Source: Acanthornis magna (taxonomy: Eukaryota; Chordata; Aves; Passeriformes; Acanthizidae). From it: DNA of 64,000 nt. Every line of letters begins with the position of its first letter. Position 1 is the stretch's first letter. The notes under the pieces were generated by a model. The model was not told the DNA's origin and did not search any database. It was given only the letters and a program-made list of their open reading frames with translations. Made by a program: the position numbers and the translations under genes. Below are positions 48,228-60,883 of this stretch, piece after piece. The stretch is taken from positions 2,357,001 through 2,421,000 of the forward strand of contig JAWUZG010000056.1 of assembly GCA_036785705.1 (NCBI GenBank), read 5' to 3'.

Positions 48228-49337
48228 ATTTGCTGCAAGTGAACAGATTTGGCTTTTTCCATCTAGTGGCAATCTGTCTGCATGTAACAAAGCACCAACA
48301 GGCTTTTGCCTTGCTTGTATGCAGAGTATGAACCATCATTCTGGGAAAGACATCTTGTGAGGCATCCTGGCCATGCTGGCAGCTGTGGCAGCGTGGAGTT
48401 AATCTCTTTCTTCTCTGACATTTGGCTTTGGCAACTGAGTGTGTAGAAAGAGGTGGTGCAAGAAGGACAAACATACCTTTAAGTTACAAAGCAATTCTTT
48501 GTTGCCTTATTCACATAGCTGAGAGTGACAAGTTCCCAGGCTAAGCAGAGCTGGCAGGGACCTGACAATGACAGGGACAAACCAGTGTTCCCTTGTTCCC
48601 TGGTACAGGCTCACCCTCAGAGCTGCCAGCCTTAAATCCCTGTTTTTGATTTAGGGCTTTATGCCTTTCCAGGAAGTGACATTCTCCATCTCAACAATCT
48701 TGCCTCTGTCTGTGAAGTTATCTTCCTCATGTTGTCCAGCCCCAGATGACATATGGTCTCACAGCTCTTGCTCACAATTTGGTGGTTTTCTCGGAAGTCT
48801 GAGTGAGGATTATGCTCAAAACAGAGTCTCAGATTACAGAGAGCAGAAACAAAAGGAGGAAGGTATCAGAGGAGGTGCTGCCATGAACTCTACATTTCTT
48901 GTGACTGTGTGCTGAGCAGATTGGTTGGTCTGGGAAATCTGGCACACACTCTGTGCTGGCACAAAGCTAAGAGCCCATAGCTTGGATTAGGTAAAACTGC
49001 ATGGAAACCATTTTGGAGCATCATTAGTGAAGAAAAGAATTAATTCTCTCAATTGTCTAATATTGAGACAAGCCCTATTTATCAGGATCTAAAAGAACCA
49101 CCCTGGTACTGGACAGCTTCTGTTTGCATTAGAAAAAGAGTTATTCATAAGTATCTTCCAGGAGAGTGCTCGTCCAGCATTCCTGATGGAGCAGAGAACA
49201 GAAAATTTTCATGGCTAAGCACTGCAGTTTAGGGACAAATTTGAGCTCATGGTGAAGAAAAGGCAACTAGGGGATGTTACAAGCCTGTTAAGGATTGATG
49301 AGCATGTAAGAAGTCTATGCCAAATATTTCACTCTAG

Positions 49338-49393
49338 TGTTATGTTATGTTACATTACATTACGTTATGTTACGTTATGTTATGTGATGTTAT
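49338..49393. repeat. (GTTAT/GTTAC)n pentanucleotide array
   Basis: About eleven 5-base units with variants GTTAT, GTTAC and ATTAC in phase. The mixture of variants in partly alternating order suggests unit turnover. It is flanked by T/G-rich low-complexity DNA. Confidence 0.9.
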
Positions 49394-52300
49394 AAAAATT
49401 GATAAGTTTTGTGGTTTGTTTTTGGTTCTTTTTTTTTTCTTGTGTGTAATTTATTTTTGATTTTTTTTTTTTTATTGCTAAGTATATGACAGCACTGAAA
49501 TTCTATGTATTGAAATGCTGTGCTTGAAGTGAGGGCAGATGAAGTTAAATCATCTGTCATAAAACACGAATGGTGACCATGAAATTATAACAGATGTGAG
49601 ACTGAGAATCTCAAGCTGCCTGGACATATTGAGTAAATGCCATGCTGGGACACAAGGCAGGGTAATTGCTTGGTTCATCAAGTAGCCAAAGACCCACAGC
49701 ATGAGAAATCAGTCCTGACATACTCCTGACCAGTGTGCAAGATACATAACAGTGAATGAATAGTTGTGATTTGCAGCAGAGACCATCATGTGCCCAAATA
49801 TCAACCTTGGAGGAAGAAAACATGATTCACTGCAGTAATACATAAAAGAAGATAAATGAAGAGGCTTCTGAAATGAAATTTAATTTAAGCTGCACAGAGA
49901 GGATTTAAAGAACCCTTTTCAAAGGCTTGGATGTATGCACCCCTATCTAATGTGTTTTCACAAAGACTGAATCACAAAGAAAGTGGTTTGGCTAAACAGG
50001 AATGGGAGACCTGTTAAAGAAACATGCTCCAAAAAAAAAAAAAAATCAGATCCAAATCATAAAAATGGAGAAGAGCATAAGCTCTGGTTTTAGAATTAAT
50101 TTCCCCCCAAAAAGGAAGCCATAAGAGCTAAGCTGTCTTCCTATCATCTTTCAGTTTTCTATTATTCTCCTGTAAAATATGTTCACCTGTCCTCTGATCA
50201 TGCTAGGGGATAAATTTGAATTAATCTTTTTTGACTAGGGGTGACCTGCTCTAATGAGGGCCTTCATTTTCAGAAGTCCCAACTTGTCTTTCATGAGCAA
50301 CTTGCAAAGGGCTGTTAAATATGAAGGCATAAGCTAGTTCTGTGTGCTTTTTCATATTTTATTATTTTAAATGATAAGGGTAAATATTAGCATCACAGAA
50401 GCACATCACATAGGCTCAACTACTATAAACTTAAAATGAGCAATATTATAATCAAACCAAAATGACAGTTCAGATTAGATCGTGTGTTCACTACTTTATG
50501 AAGTCATAAAGTTAGTACAGTGTATAATCAAAGTGTGTGCCCAACAAAGAGAAGAATTGCTATTTGTTAATATTGCATCAGGTGTTTGAAACGGGAGTTG
50601 CTTTCCTTTGGTAAAGGCCTGCCTGTAACAGACGACCTCAGCAACCTGGGATTGCCAGGGCCAGGGTTTGCTGAACGAAGAGTATTGCCTGCCAGAGAGG
50701 ATAAAGCCTCTTTAGCCAGGCTTAAGGAACTACAGAGATCTGAGCAGGCCCTTTGCCGTTTTCTGCTTCAGCACTTTCTCCTGAAAATCTCATTGCAGTT
50801 GCAGAGCTATTGTTTTCCCCCCTTCATTATTTGTTGCCTTTACCTATATGAGCACAAGGCTTGACAAGGGTTTTGCATAAAGGTTCATCTCTGGACCAGC
50901 CCCAGGACTAACAACAGTAGGTCAATATGGCCAACTTTCAGATCACTCTGTTTTGATCTCAATTTAAACAACAGGATTATGTTCTGAGATTTGCTTTTCA
51001 GCTAATTATGGACTGACTGTACATGCCAGTACTGTCTGATCTCCTGCACTGGCTGGCAGACAAGTTAATTGTGCACTTTGGACACCATCTATGGGACCCA
51101 GTCCTCTGCAAGTGGGAAGTCTTAAAACTGGTCTTCATCCCTCTATGCTACAAAAGAAAATCTCAGAAAGAATCCAACTATCTAGTTTAGGTTAGGTAAC
51201 TGGAAACATTCTATTTTTAGTTCATCTGAGAACATGTAATAATTTATGCGCCAAATGTATTTTTCAAGATTATTCTTCTGGGTCCACTGAAGTTTTCGAG
51301 TTTCTGTGTAATCTGAACACATTTTCTTTCATAAAAAAAGTACAAATCTAAACTGCTCTAAATATACCTTTCTAAATTGCTATGTCTTGTCTTTACAGTA
51401 TGTAAATGGGTTGTATTTTGGAGTTTGACGTATTTAAATCCAAGTTTAACATTCTGTGATTACATATTCTTAGTGCTTTTTACATATTCAGTAAAAGCTA
51501 GTGTTATACAAAATACTTTGTAAGTCAAAAAACGTATTTCTATACAACTTATTAGCATTAACTTTGGAAGAAAAAATTGGAAAAAATTTTTGTCCAGTCA
51601 CAGCCTGGAAAACTCCTATATGATTGAACTGACTGATGCCTTTATTAATTATGATATGCTTTTATCCTTTCCTGACTACACCAATTCCCAGAAATAGTGG
51701 TGTTTCTGTACACAGTTTAACTCCCCTGTAAACACACCCATCTGCTCAGTGTTTTCCTTCCTGCATAACTTTTACCTCAGTGGTAAAAGCAGCTGACTGA
51801 GGGCATCAGGCAAGAAATATATCTGCTCCTGCAGATTGTCTTGTTAAAATGAAATGCGAAATCAGGCGATGGTGATTCTCTCAGATGATCCCTATGTTGA
51901 CAAATTCCAGCTAGAGTTCAAGGATGTGAGTGACAGGACACTTTAGTGACTGTACCTGAAATGCTTAAGTATCACAGAACTTTTTTTTTTTTTACTTCTT
52001 GATATCTCTGCCTTGGACAGTGTTATAATTTAAAGTGGCTTTTCTCAAAATTGTATATTTTCAAAGTCAATAAAATTCAATGTGATTATTGGCCAAACTA
52101 TTGAGTCATGGAAATAATTATTCTGATTTAAAATATTTTTCTTGGTTTCAAGAGAAGTAGCGTTATTTTCAGATTTGAGCATTTTAATGGCAGAAATGCA
52201 CACAGCGTGCTCCTATGGAGTTTAGAACAGTGGAAGGATTGTTTCCAACTCTGATAGAGACTGGGGGTGGGTTCCTTTCATGCTGGTGACAAGTTTCAGA

Positions 52301-55300
52301 AGTAGGATGCCAGCAAAATTCAGCTCACCAAAGATACTTACACTGACCAGCTCTGTACTTTGTACACAAAACCCTCACGCACCCAGTTTTATTCCATGGA
52401 ATTTTCCAAGAGCAGCTCACTATCTCGTTCACAGGTCCCAGAGCCTCTACAGGGAAGAAATCTCACTGCAGACCAGACAATTTCAACAACAGTCACAGCT
52501 CCAATGTTATTCTCGCACTGCTATACTAAAATGCTAAATTACAGAATGTGCTCTGCTGGTTGCTGTAATGGCAAGTGTTTGTTGTGCTCCCTGTTCTCAT
52601 GAAGTGAACACAGACAAACTCCACAGATTGTGCATTTTGTGGGCAGCTGTACCCTTAGGCATGCTCAGCTGGATTGATCCTCATAGGAGAACACTGTCTC
52701 ACCAGAGAGCTTGCCAGCTTGCAAGCTGAATTTTGCTTGGAGGCTGTGCATCTCCACACTGACTTCAGCTTCTTCCAGAGGATCAGGAGATATCTTCCAT
52801 GTTTGGCAGTCCTTGATTTTTAAAGTGAGGATTGACTGTCCTATTATTAATTTTAACTCTGTGCAGATCTTATCCTCTTAATTTTAGAGGAGAGAAAATA
52901 AAAACTGAAATGACACAGACTGTCTGCAGGAGAAATGCTTCATGTTGGGACAAAACACCTGGATATCTACCCAGAACAGAATTTGGTATTATATAAAGGT
53001 GAATAAGTTGAATAAGGGCAGCACAGACAGGCAGGCTAGAAGATGTGCTGGAGACTACTATTTAGAGGTGTCAGCTGGATCAAAAACACTTAGTTTAGTA
53101 TTTTAAAGGATTTTTAAACTGAGATTAAACTAAAGAAAGGTTTGAACATGAGCAGTTTCAGATCTAGCAGTGGAATCCAGACGGATCACTGTGTCCATGC
53201 AGTTAACCCCTTTATATGACTAGGATTTGGTATAATGTGTAAGGTAACAGGCAACTTGATGTGCGTCTGTAGTTCAGGATTACTACTTTGCATTCTTTAA
53301 TATATAAACCAAGAGATTTTTCATTCAAATAATCTGATTTGCACAGACTCCTGAGGCACAGTATGTGAGTGTCTGATTCAGATACATGTTTATTATTTAA
53401 CAGAGTACTACTTTGTTATAGTAACACCAGAAAAAAAGTACATGCGGTTCATTGTTGTCAAAGATGTAGAAACATGGTAAGCAGAGGCTCTTAATTTCTT
53501 TCTCATCTGCCAAGTACAACCTTTCACCTAAAAACCCCAACGACCTGTGAAAGGTAGTTGTTGAGCTATTATTTTATTATGTATTATTAAATAGCTTCCT
53601 CCTGATAAGGGACAGCTTACAATATGTACAGCAACTTAGAATACAATTTGTATCCATAGGCTTCAGCCTTTCCAAGTCACCTATGCTGACTGTGCAGAGG
53701 GTTAATGTTTCACGAGAAAAGCAAGCTTCTGAAACCAGGCTAATCTATAAATAGCTTCATTATTGAATGTTGGCATTTAGGGCTGTGGAATATGCTGAAA
53801 ATTAAGGGTTTGTGTTTTCCAATATTTTCTACAAAGAGTTAACATATAGTCTAGGCCAGATTGCCTTTATTGCTTCCTAAGCAGCATACAAGAGGCTGTG
53901 GGGAAAAGCCACTTTGTACCTAAGATGTCACAAAGATTGGGATACAGCTAAAACTGTAATAGATCAGCTGAGTAGGATGTTCCGAAGAACTTGATTCTTT
54001 GGCATTTCTTCCTCTCTGTTTTTATGGAAAGCTTTTTATTCATAAAATATCAAGTGAAGGACAAGGGAAAGGAAGTGGCACTAATTTGTAGGAGAGCTGT
54101 ACCAAACAAGGATCCTTTCTGCTGAGAAGGTGACCATGACACTCCAGTGCTGCTTTCTCATTTGGCACATTTGTATTACAGCCTTGAAAACCATGGGTTT
54201 AGAACAATCTGAGTGTCAAACTTGGCATCTACAACCATGTTACAAACTATCACTATCAAAGTTCCCAATGGAAGTGAAGTCAGGATTTCCCTAGAGCACT
54301 ATCAATATTTACATGAATCTCTTGTTTGGGTGGTGGCAGTGTTGCACTGTCACATTGCCTGTGGGGAAAAAGTTGTAACCCTTGGCTACAGCTTTAAAGT
54401 GTCTGAATGTCAAAAGAAGCCAAAGAATACTGAAGTTTCAGAGAAGACTGGAAGGCCAAATATAAGAGTGACACTTGAGGCAGACTTTCACTCGGAAAAT
54501 CAGGCTTGAGCTGCATAGTATCTCTTATCAGTTGAGAAGAACTAAAGAATAAAGAACTTCAAGGCAGATACTATGTGTTTGAGTTGAAGTACAGTATTCA
54601 AATATATGTTGTGACCTTCAAGTGTCTCATTTGTGGAATAACTGATAACTTGCTATTTCCATTTGGCTACATACCTACTTCTTATGTGAGAATCCTGGTA
54701 TAATACATACCCAGATTATGCATATAAAACAATAAACTTGGAATGGTAAATGTACTTATCTTCAATTGAAATACAATAAACTCTGAATTTAGATAAGCTT
54801 TAAAAATGCCATTCAGAAGTTCCTCATATGAAAATTAGTTTCAACAATTAAGTGGCAATGTAAAGACCATGCTTTTCTGTAATGAGAGATTCCAGTACCC
54901 CTCAGCCTTTGCAGCCCTGCTGAGGTGTGTATCCCCAAACCCAGCAACTCACCCTCTCCTGAGTGTGGCCTTGCGGGGTCTGAAGAAGGTGTGACCCACT
55001 GGTGAGAAGCCTGCATGAGTTCAGCTTTGAATAGCAGATTCTGCATCCCTTGAAGCACCCAGCCAGCGTGCAAGACGGTGAAGAAGAAAAAGAACATATT
55101 TGCATTAAAAAGCTGCTCAGAAGATTCTATAATTCTCTCATCTATGACTTAATGGGTTTTGCTGAAGGAGTCCAAAATCCAAGTGAATGTGCAAAGAACC
55201 GAAATTTTTAGGAAGGGAAATGGCTTGACTTTGGATTAATAGATGTTTATGTGTGCTTTCACAACAACAAATTCAAGTTCTTAGCCAGGAATGAAATGAC

Positions 55301-58274
55301 ACTTATGATTTAAAATCAAATGTGTTTGGTCCAGACTAGACTACTATTGCTTCCTTCCCCACTTAAAGGCAGCATATTCATTAAAATAAGCACATTTTTA
55401 TTCCAACTGACATTCTACATAACAAATGTAGAATTTGGCTTTTTCATCTTCACAGTACATCACTGAAGCAAAAAGCTACGACTCTCAGAAATTCTGTCAA
55501 ATAAAGCCCTCATGAAAAATTAAGTTCGATTCTTCTTATGATGGAACTTAGCTGTTTTTTTAAGATTTCCTGGCTCAGGATAAAATACAGCAATGTAATT
55601 TATATTCCAAACCTCAGTTGGTATGACATGCATGTGATCAATACTGATAAGACAGACTAAGCCTCTTAGATAGAAATTTCATGCAGAAATGCAGATTCTA
55701 TAATAAATCCCTTAGATGCAGATAAGGTGCAGTAGATAAAGGAAATGATTCTTCAAACTTCCTTGAAAACCACCTGTCACAGTCAGATTGGCCATGGAGC
55801 TGTCCTCGTCTGTGGATACAGCATTATTTCATACCATGTGGTATGAAGGACTTTGCTGTCCTTGTTTTTTCTGATCACATGAAAGCTGTAAAGATCTTTG
55901 GGTCTAGGCTTTTAACAAAAGTCAGAGGGAATTCCACTTTTTTAATCTAGATTTCTCTGAAAACTGGTTTCTAGAAGACGGTGAGGATGATTTTATGCAA
56001 GGTTTGTCTTGGAGGATAATGAGAAAGGGCGCACATTAAGTTATTTATTTAGAAACAGATGGGGCATCTTTATAGGGGAAAAATATAATCATTGTATTTA
56101 TAAGCCAGACAACATATCTGGCTTAAAATTATTCTGAGAAACAGAACTGGAGTTTCTGCAGATGACTGAAGTTATTTTTATGAATAAGGCAGGCTTCCAT
56201 TTGCATTTAGCTCTTACATATTTGTGCAAGGCAAGTCTTTTATATTTTATTGTTTGATCACAGAGAGAAAGGACACACAGTGAAATAGTATCACAGCTTT
56301 CTGCAGATGTCAGTAATTCTCCTCTGAGAACTGAGACTCTCCAGCTGTCACAAGGGAAAAGGGAAAGCAGATTGCTATGTGTTGGCATCTTAGTGCATCA
56401 GACATCTTAATATATCTTAATCTGCTGGGTTTACTTACTGTTAATAAGATTAAGAATTTCTAAGAATTATCTTAATTGTTAGCAGTTTTCTAACTATTCT
56501 GCTACTCTAGTTCTTGTAATGTCATTTGGGTGTTTATTTTAGTATTTGATGTAATTGTTCAGGCACCTTTTGTTTTCACTTATTGTCTACAAGTGCATTC
56601 AGCACTAATGGAATCTCCCATGTATTACTTAGGAACAAGATTAAAAACAGTGAAAAATGAAATTTTTATAAAAATTTTGAATCAAAAGATTAATAAGACT
56701 AACTCTGATATCAAATGCTACTATTTCTACAGCATACTAAACTTTTCTTTAGAAAAGGAAAAATGGCAAGATCATGAATATTGACCTTTTCCATCTGTTA
56801 GGTTGAAAAAATATGTGCTTTAAGTATATAGTTACTTCTGAGACTGTAGCAATCCAAAATTGTGACAAGGGAAATCCTCAGTAGCTGGAAGGAATGAAAC
56901 ATCCCTCATAATCAGTCAACAAGGAACTGGCTGCTCAGAGAGGCTGTGGCATAACTGTTTTTGGAGATTTTCAAAACTTGCCCAAACACTTTTGCCTTTT
57001 GGCAACCTGGTCTAACTCCACACAAAGTCCTCTTATCTCTGTCGACTTTGTGATGAGAGTTGATGCAACATTACCTGGCTGATTTCCCAACTGCTAATAG
57101 GCATACATTCTGTTTAGTGAGGTACAGTGGATAAAATTTGCCATCTGTTCACTTGCCAACAGTTACATGGTAGGAGCCGAGATTTTATAATATTAATGCA
57201 CTAAAATAGGGGAAGAAAGCTTGGCTATTGAGCTATCAACCCATGTACCCACCTCAGATTAGCATTAGGACTGCTGTGACCATTATTTATTTATGTTTGC
57301 AAGATTGTGTAACAGGCAACTCTAAACAAGTATTTGCTCCTGCAGTTATTCATAAAACTGAAGCTTCAACTGATACTTTCAATGCGGATTTCTTGTCCTT
57401 TTTTAGGCTTCATATTTTTGGTAAAGGTTTCCCTAAGAAATTCAATCGAATCTTGCCACATAAAATAGCAAACCCACAAAGTTAAATGTCACAATGTATT
57501 TTATTTTCTTTTTAGTAAATCAGTGCAGTGATGGAATCATCAGATCCTCTTACTTAAGAAGGTGCTGCAATAATATAAAAGAAGCCTTTATACATCAACT
57601 TGAACATGTTTTTGATGACATTCAGCCGAGTAAAACTAATTATTCTATTCATATGTATCAAATCAATCATTAAGAAAAATCAAGGAGAATGCCTGGGGTT
57701 TTCGTCAGGGCGAATGAACATTATCTGTGTATTCAATGAATGGTGAGCAAATATCAATATTTCTGTTTGTCCTGGATCTGTTCTCCTAGATACAGAATTC
57801 ATACGTCATGTAGCTGTGGATGAGGGGGTTTTGGGTTGTTTCCCTCCCCTCCATCCCATTTTGGGCTGTTTACCTTTCTCATTGAGAACACATAAGGAAT
57901 GGTACCTACCAACAGACAGAGCTGCATTAATGTCATTTTTGAGTGGTATCCTATCTGCAGGGGAGGCTCAAGCAGATTAACAAAGGATTGTTGGTAACAG
58001 AGGTGCAAAAATATGTGTCTTTGTTTTAAAGTAATATTGCAGTATTTAAACCACACATATGGTTGCTAAAATACCTATTAAAACTGCCATATCCACAGGT
58101 TTTCCATTCTTAATTCCATTTCATTTTCCTTTTACTTTTTAAAATTTATGCAGGATTTATTGAAATGGAATATCTGACACAAATGTGACTGGCTGGTGTT
58201 CTTTTCCAGGTCAAATAAAATTCCTTCAGGAGCAAAGTTTTGATCCACCACATTACAAAATTATGCTTGTTAGG

Positions 58275-58525
58275 AAAGCATGGAGTCATTTAGGTTGCAA
58301 AAGACCTTTAAGATCGAATCAAACCTTTTTGCCCTGCACTGCCCAGGCCACCATTAAACCATTCCCTAAGAGTCACATCTATAGGTCTTTTGAATACCTC
58401 CAGGGATGGATACTCCACCACTTCCCTGAGCAACACATTCCAGTGCTGGATAACCCTTAGGTGAAGAAATTTTTCCTGATACCCAACCAAGACCTCCCCT
58501 GGGGCAACTGGAGGCCATTTCCTCA
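58275..58525 (-). mobile_element. CR1 LINE 3' fragment, minus orientation
   Basis: Clear CR1 tail in reverse-complement order: GGAGTCATTTAGGTTGCAAA, AAGACCTTTAAGATCGAATC, ATACCTCCAGGGATGGATAC, TCCACCACTTCCCTGAGCAA, CATTCCAGTGCTGGATAACC and GTGAAGAAATTTTTCCTGAT. It is among the better preserved copies here but only about 250 bases long. Confidence 0.9.
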
Positions 58526-59939
58526 AACAGGATGATTTTATAAATTCACAGAGTTCTTTAAGTTCTTTAGGACAACACTTTAGTCAATCAGGATATTATT
58601 TAATCACATACAAACTATTTTTTGTGTTTTTCAACACCCTTTATAGTGTGATTAACTTTTCTTTGAGTTTTTTTTTTTTTTTTCCTGTGCAGAAATTACA
58701 ACCATTATGAAAAATGAAGTAGAAAATGGATATATCATCCTGGCTATATTGTATAATTGTTGCACAGAAATTTTAATACCATTGATTTGCACAATCATTC
58801 TTAAATTGACATACACTAAGTGCATGAACTGCTCCTGATTAACCAATACTTTTGCTTAAGCTTTAGTTATTCAGTTGTTGTTTGTATATACAGAAACTAA
58901 AATCTTCCAAAATTTCATTTAAAAAAATCACAAATGAAAATTCATTACCTACTAGAATGGCAGCAGGAGCTCTATTCACAATTTCCTGACATGTTTATTC
59001 CACTGCCTCTTCCCTATGACAGGAACGGCCAACACTGTACAAAGAAAGTATACAAATCAATTGAATATAAAGGGAGGCATATACATATATATGTATAGTA
59101 ATGAGGTACAAGTGCAGCATTTGCCTTTTAACGTTGTGAAAAGGTGATAAAACCTTTTGTGCTGCTTGCTTCCTCTGGACTGCACTCTGGTTTACCACAC
59201 ATGGTTTGAAAAACTGAAAATGCATTTGACACATGTATTTGGATGAGGGTGAGTGTCCACAATTCAAATAAAGTCAAATGTGCTCTTAGCAAAGCTCTCT
59301 GGATTTACCTCAACTGCAGCAAGAGGGAGCTTGCAAGCCTGAAATATAGGCTGTAACAGAAACAGCAGTAACAATTGCTGACGGACCTTTCCTTAGTCAA
59401 ATTTAAATCTTTTCCTTAAGCTATTTCTGGTTTTGTAACATCTTGCACTAAGCTCCACAATATATTTGAATGCTGTTTAAAGAAGTATTTGTCTCACTGT
59501 GATCATATTTATGTGGTGTTGATGTATTTTCACATATTTTGAGGTTGAATTCTATTGCTAATATTGATTTCTGTTCTCTGGAATATATTTTTAGGCTGAA
59601 TGTGCCATTTTAAGCTACCAAGTGTTGTGCTTCCGTGAATAATTGAGCTCCTGTGAGTTCAGAATGACTTTATAGAAGCAGTTTGAGATTAGTACCCAAA
59701 GATTTAAAAATTTGTTCCAGGGTTGACATTGCTACCTGCAGGTTCGCCACACGGAGTAGCATATTCTTACCTACTTTCTCTGCAGTGCTATCACCTCTAA
59801 AAAAAATCTAGGATCTGCGATTTTTTCTCATTTGTGTTCCCTTTCTCTGTGAGCTTTCTGAACTGCTAGGTTAACAGTTTAAACAGTTTAATTAATAGTT
59901 TTTAAATAATATATAGTTTTCTTAGGCACTGTAAGCACC
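58526..59939. other. Noncoding stretch upstream of VPS13C promoter
   Basis: AT-rich DNA with a T16 run at 58668-58683 and an 18-bp AT palindrome at 59080-59097. No gene or repeat family was recognised. Confidence 0.5.
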
Positions 59940-60210
59940 AGGCAGGTTCCGTCAATCCCAGGTGAACTGACGTGAACAATTCGCCCTCGGACGGCCTCAG
60001 CACGGGCAGGGACCCACCCGCGGCCCCACACGGGCGAACGGGCGGTACCTGAGCGGCTGCTGGCGGGAAGCGCCTGAGGGGGAACTGAGGGCCGCCGGGC
60101 CGGGCGCCTTCCCCGCACCCCCGCCGGCCTCCAGGCCAGCCCACACGGCTCTCCGGGGCTGCTGAGCAGCCGGGCCGCGGTGCCGGTGGCGCGATGGTGC
60201 CGGAGACGAG

Positions 60211-60360
60211 ACGGTGCCCGCGGGCGAGAAGCCGGGGCGCGGTGCCGGGACGGTGCCCGTGGGTGAGGAGCCGGGGCGCGGTGCCGGGACGGTGCCCGTG
60301 GGTGAGGAGCCGGGGCGCGGTGCAAGTGACGGGACGGTGCCGGTGTCGGGACGATGCCCG
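60211..60360. repeat. 39-bp GC-rich minisatellite in VPS13C promoter
   Basis: About three and a half copies of a 39-base unit containing GAGCCGGGGCGCGGTGC and GGGACGGTGCCCGTGGGT. The two central copies are identical and the outer ones diverged. Because 39 is a multiple of three, it creates periodic open frames on both strands that should not be mistaken for proteins. Confidence 0.9.
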
Positions 60361-60783
60361 CGGCTGCTCCTCCCTCACGCCGTCTCTTCACCGCGCGAAG
60401 CGCCTGTGGAGCCGCGTCTGTGGAGCCGCGTCTGCGGCCGCGCTGCAGCGGCGGTCCCGCGCCGCACGGGGGCGCCATGTGCCGCCGCTCCGGCCCCGCC
60501 CCGCGCGCTCGTTCGGCCCCGCGGCTTCGCGCGGGAGCGGCCGGGCCGGGATCCCCCGTGTCGGCCTGGGGTCCGTCCGTGCCCGGCACCGCTGTCCCTC
60601 CGCAGCTCCGAGCCGTCCCCACGCCCCCCGCCTCCGCACCCCGGCAGGCGCTGGGCCACGCCCCGCCCCGTCAGCTGACTGCCGGGGGCGCGCCCGCGCT
60701 GGGTCACGCCGCGCTCGCCGCCCCCTCCCCTGCGCTCCGCTCCCCTCCCAGCCGGCGGCCGCGGCTGAGGGGCCGCCTACGCC

Positions 60784-60883
60784 ATGGTGCTGGAATCAGT
60801 GGTGGCGGATCTGCTGAACCGCTTCCTGGGCGACTATGTGGAGAACCTGAACAAGTCTCAGCTCAAGCTGGGCATATGGGGGG
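60784..60883 (+). CDS. VPS13C: VPS13C exon 1, N-terminal chorein segment (partial gene)
   Basis: Start of vacuolar protein sorting 13C, a very large (about 3,700-residue) bridge-like lipid transfer protein. It works at contacts between the ER and late endosomes/lysosomes or lipid droplets, and its loss causes early-onset Parkinson disease in people. The first 33 codons encode [20 protein letters not shown] and, after a short spacer, [10 protein letters not shown], the hallmark start of the VPS13 chorein domain. The [20 protein letters not shown] wording fits VPS13C better than VPS13A or D. The exon ends one base into codon 34 at the donor GTAAGG. The gene continues beyond the window; about 63 codons lie inside it over three exons. 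Confidence 0.95.

Larger units (their letters stand above)
41891..58274. other. Long noncoding interval between C2CD4 and VPS13C
   Basis: About 16 kb without a recognised gene. Contents are simple repeats (A/C-rich tract at 46.1 kb, C12 at 48.2 kb, pentanucleotide array at 49.3 kb, A15 at 50031-50045, T13 at 51981-51993) and unclassified AT-rich DNA. None of the C2CD4 motifs (PDRIPEFCIPP, ESPHTRRKES, DEDFFF-like) appears in any frame, so no second C2CD4 copy or clear remnant is visible. A 90-codon ATG frame at 54237-54509 resembles no family. Confidence 0.5.

Noticed and set aside
58308..58526. 72-codon minus-strand frame at 58.4 kb
   Set aside because: Antisense remnant of a CR1 reverse transcriptase C-terminus and tail.
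59888..60622. 244-codon minus-strand frame with repeated His-Arg-Ala-Pro words
   Set aside because: The repeats come from the 39-bp promoter minisatellite; the rest is GC-composition bias.
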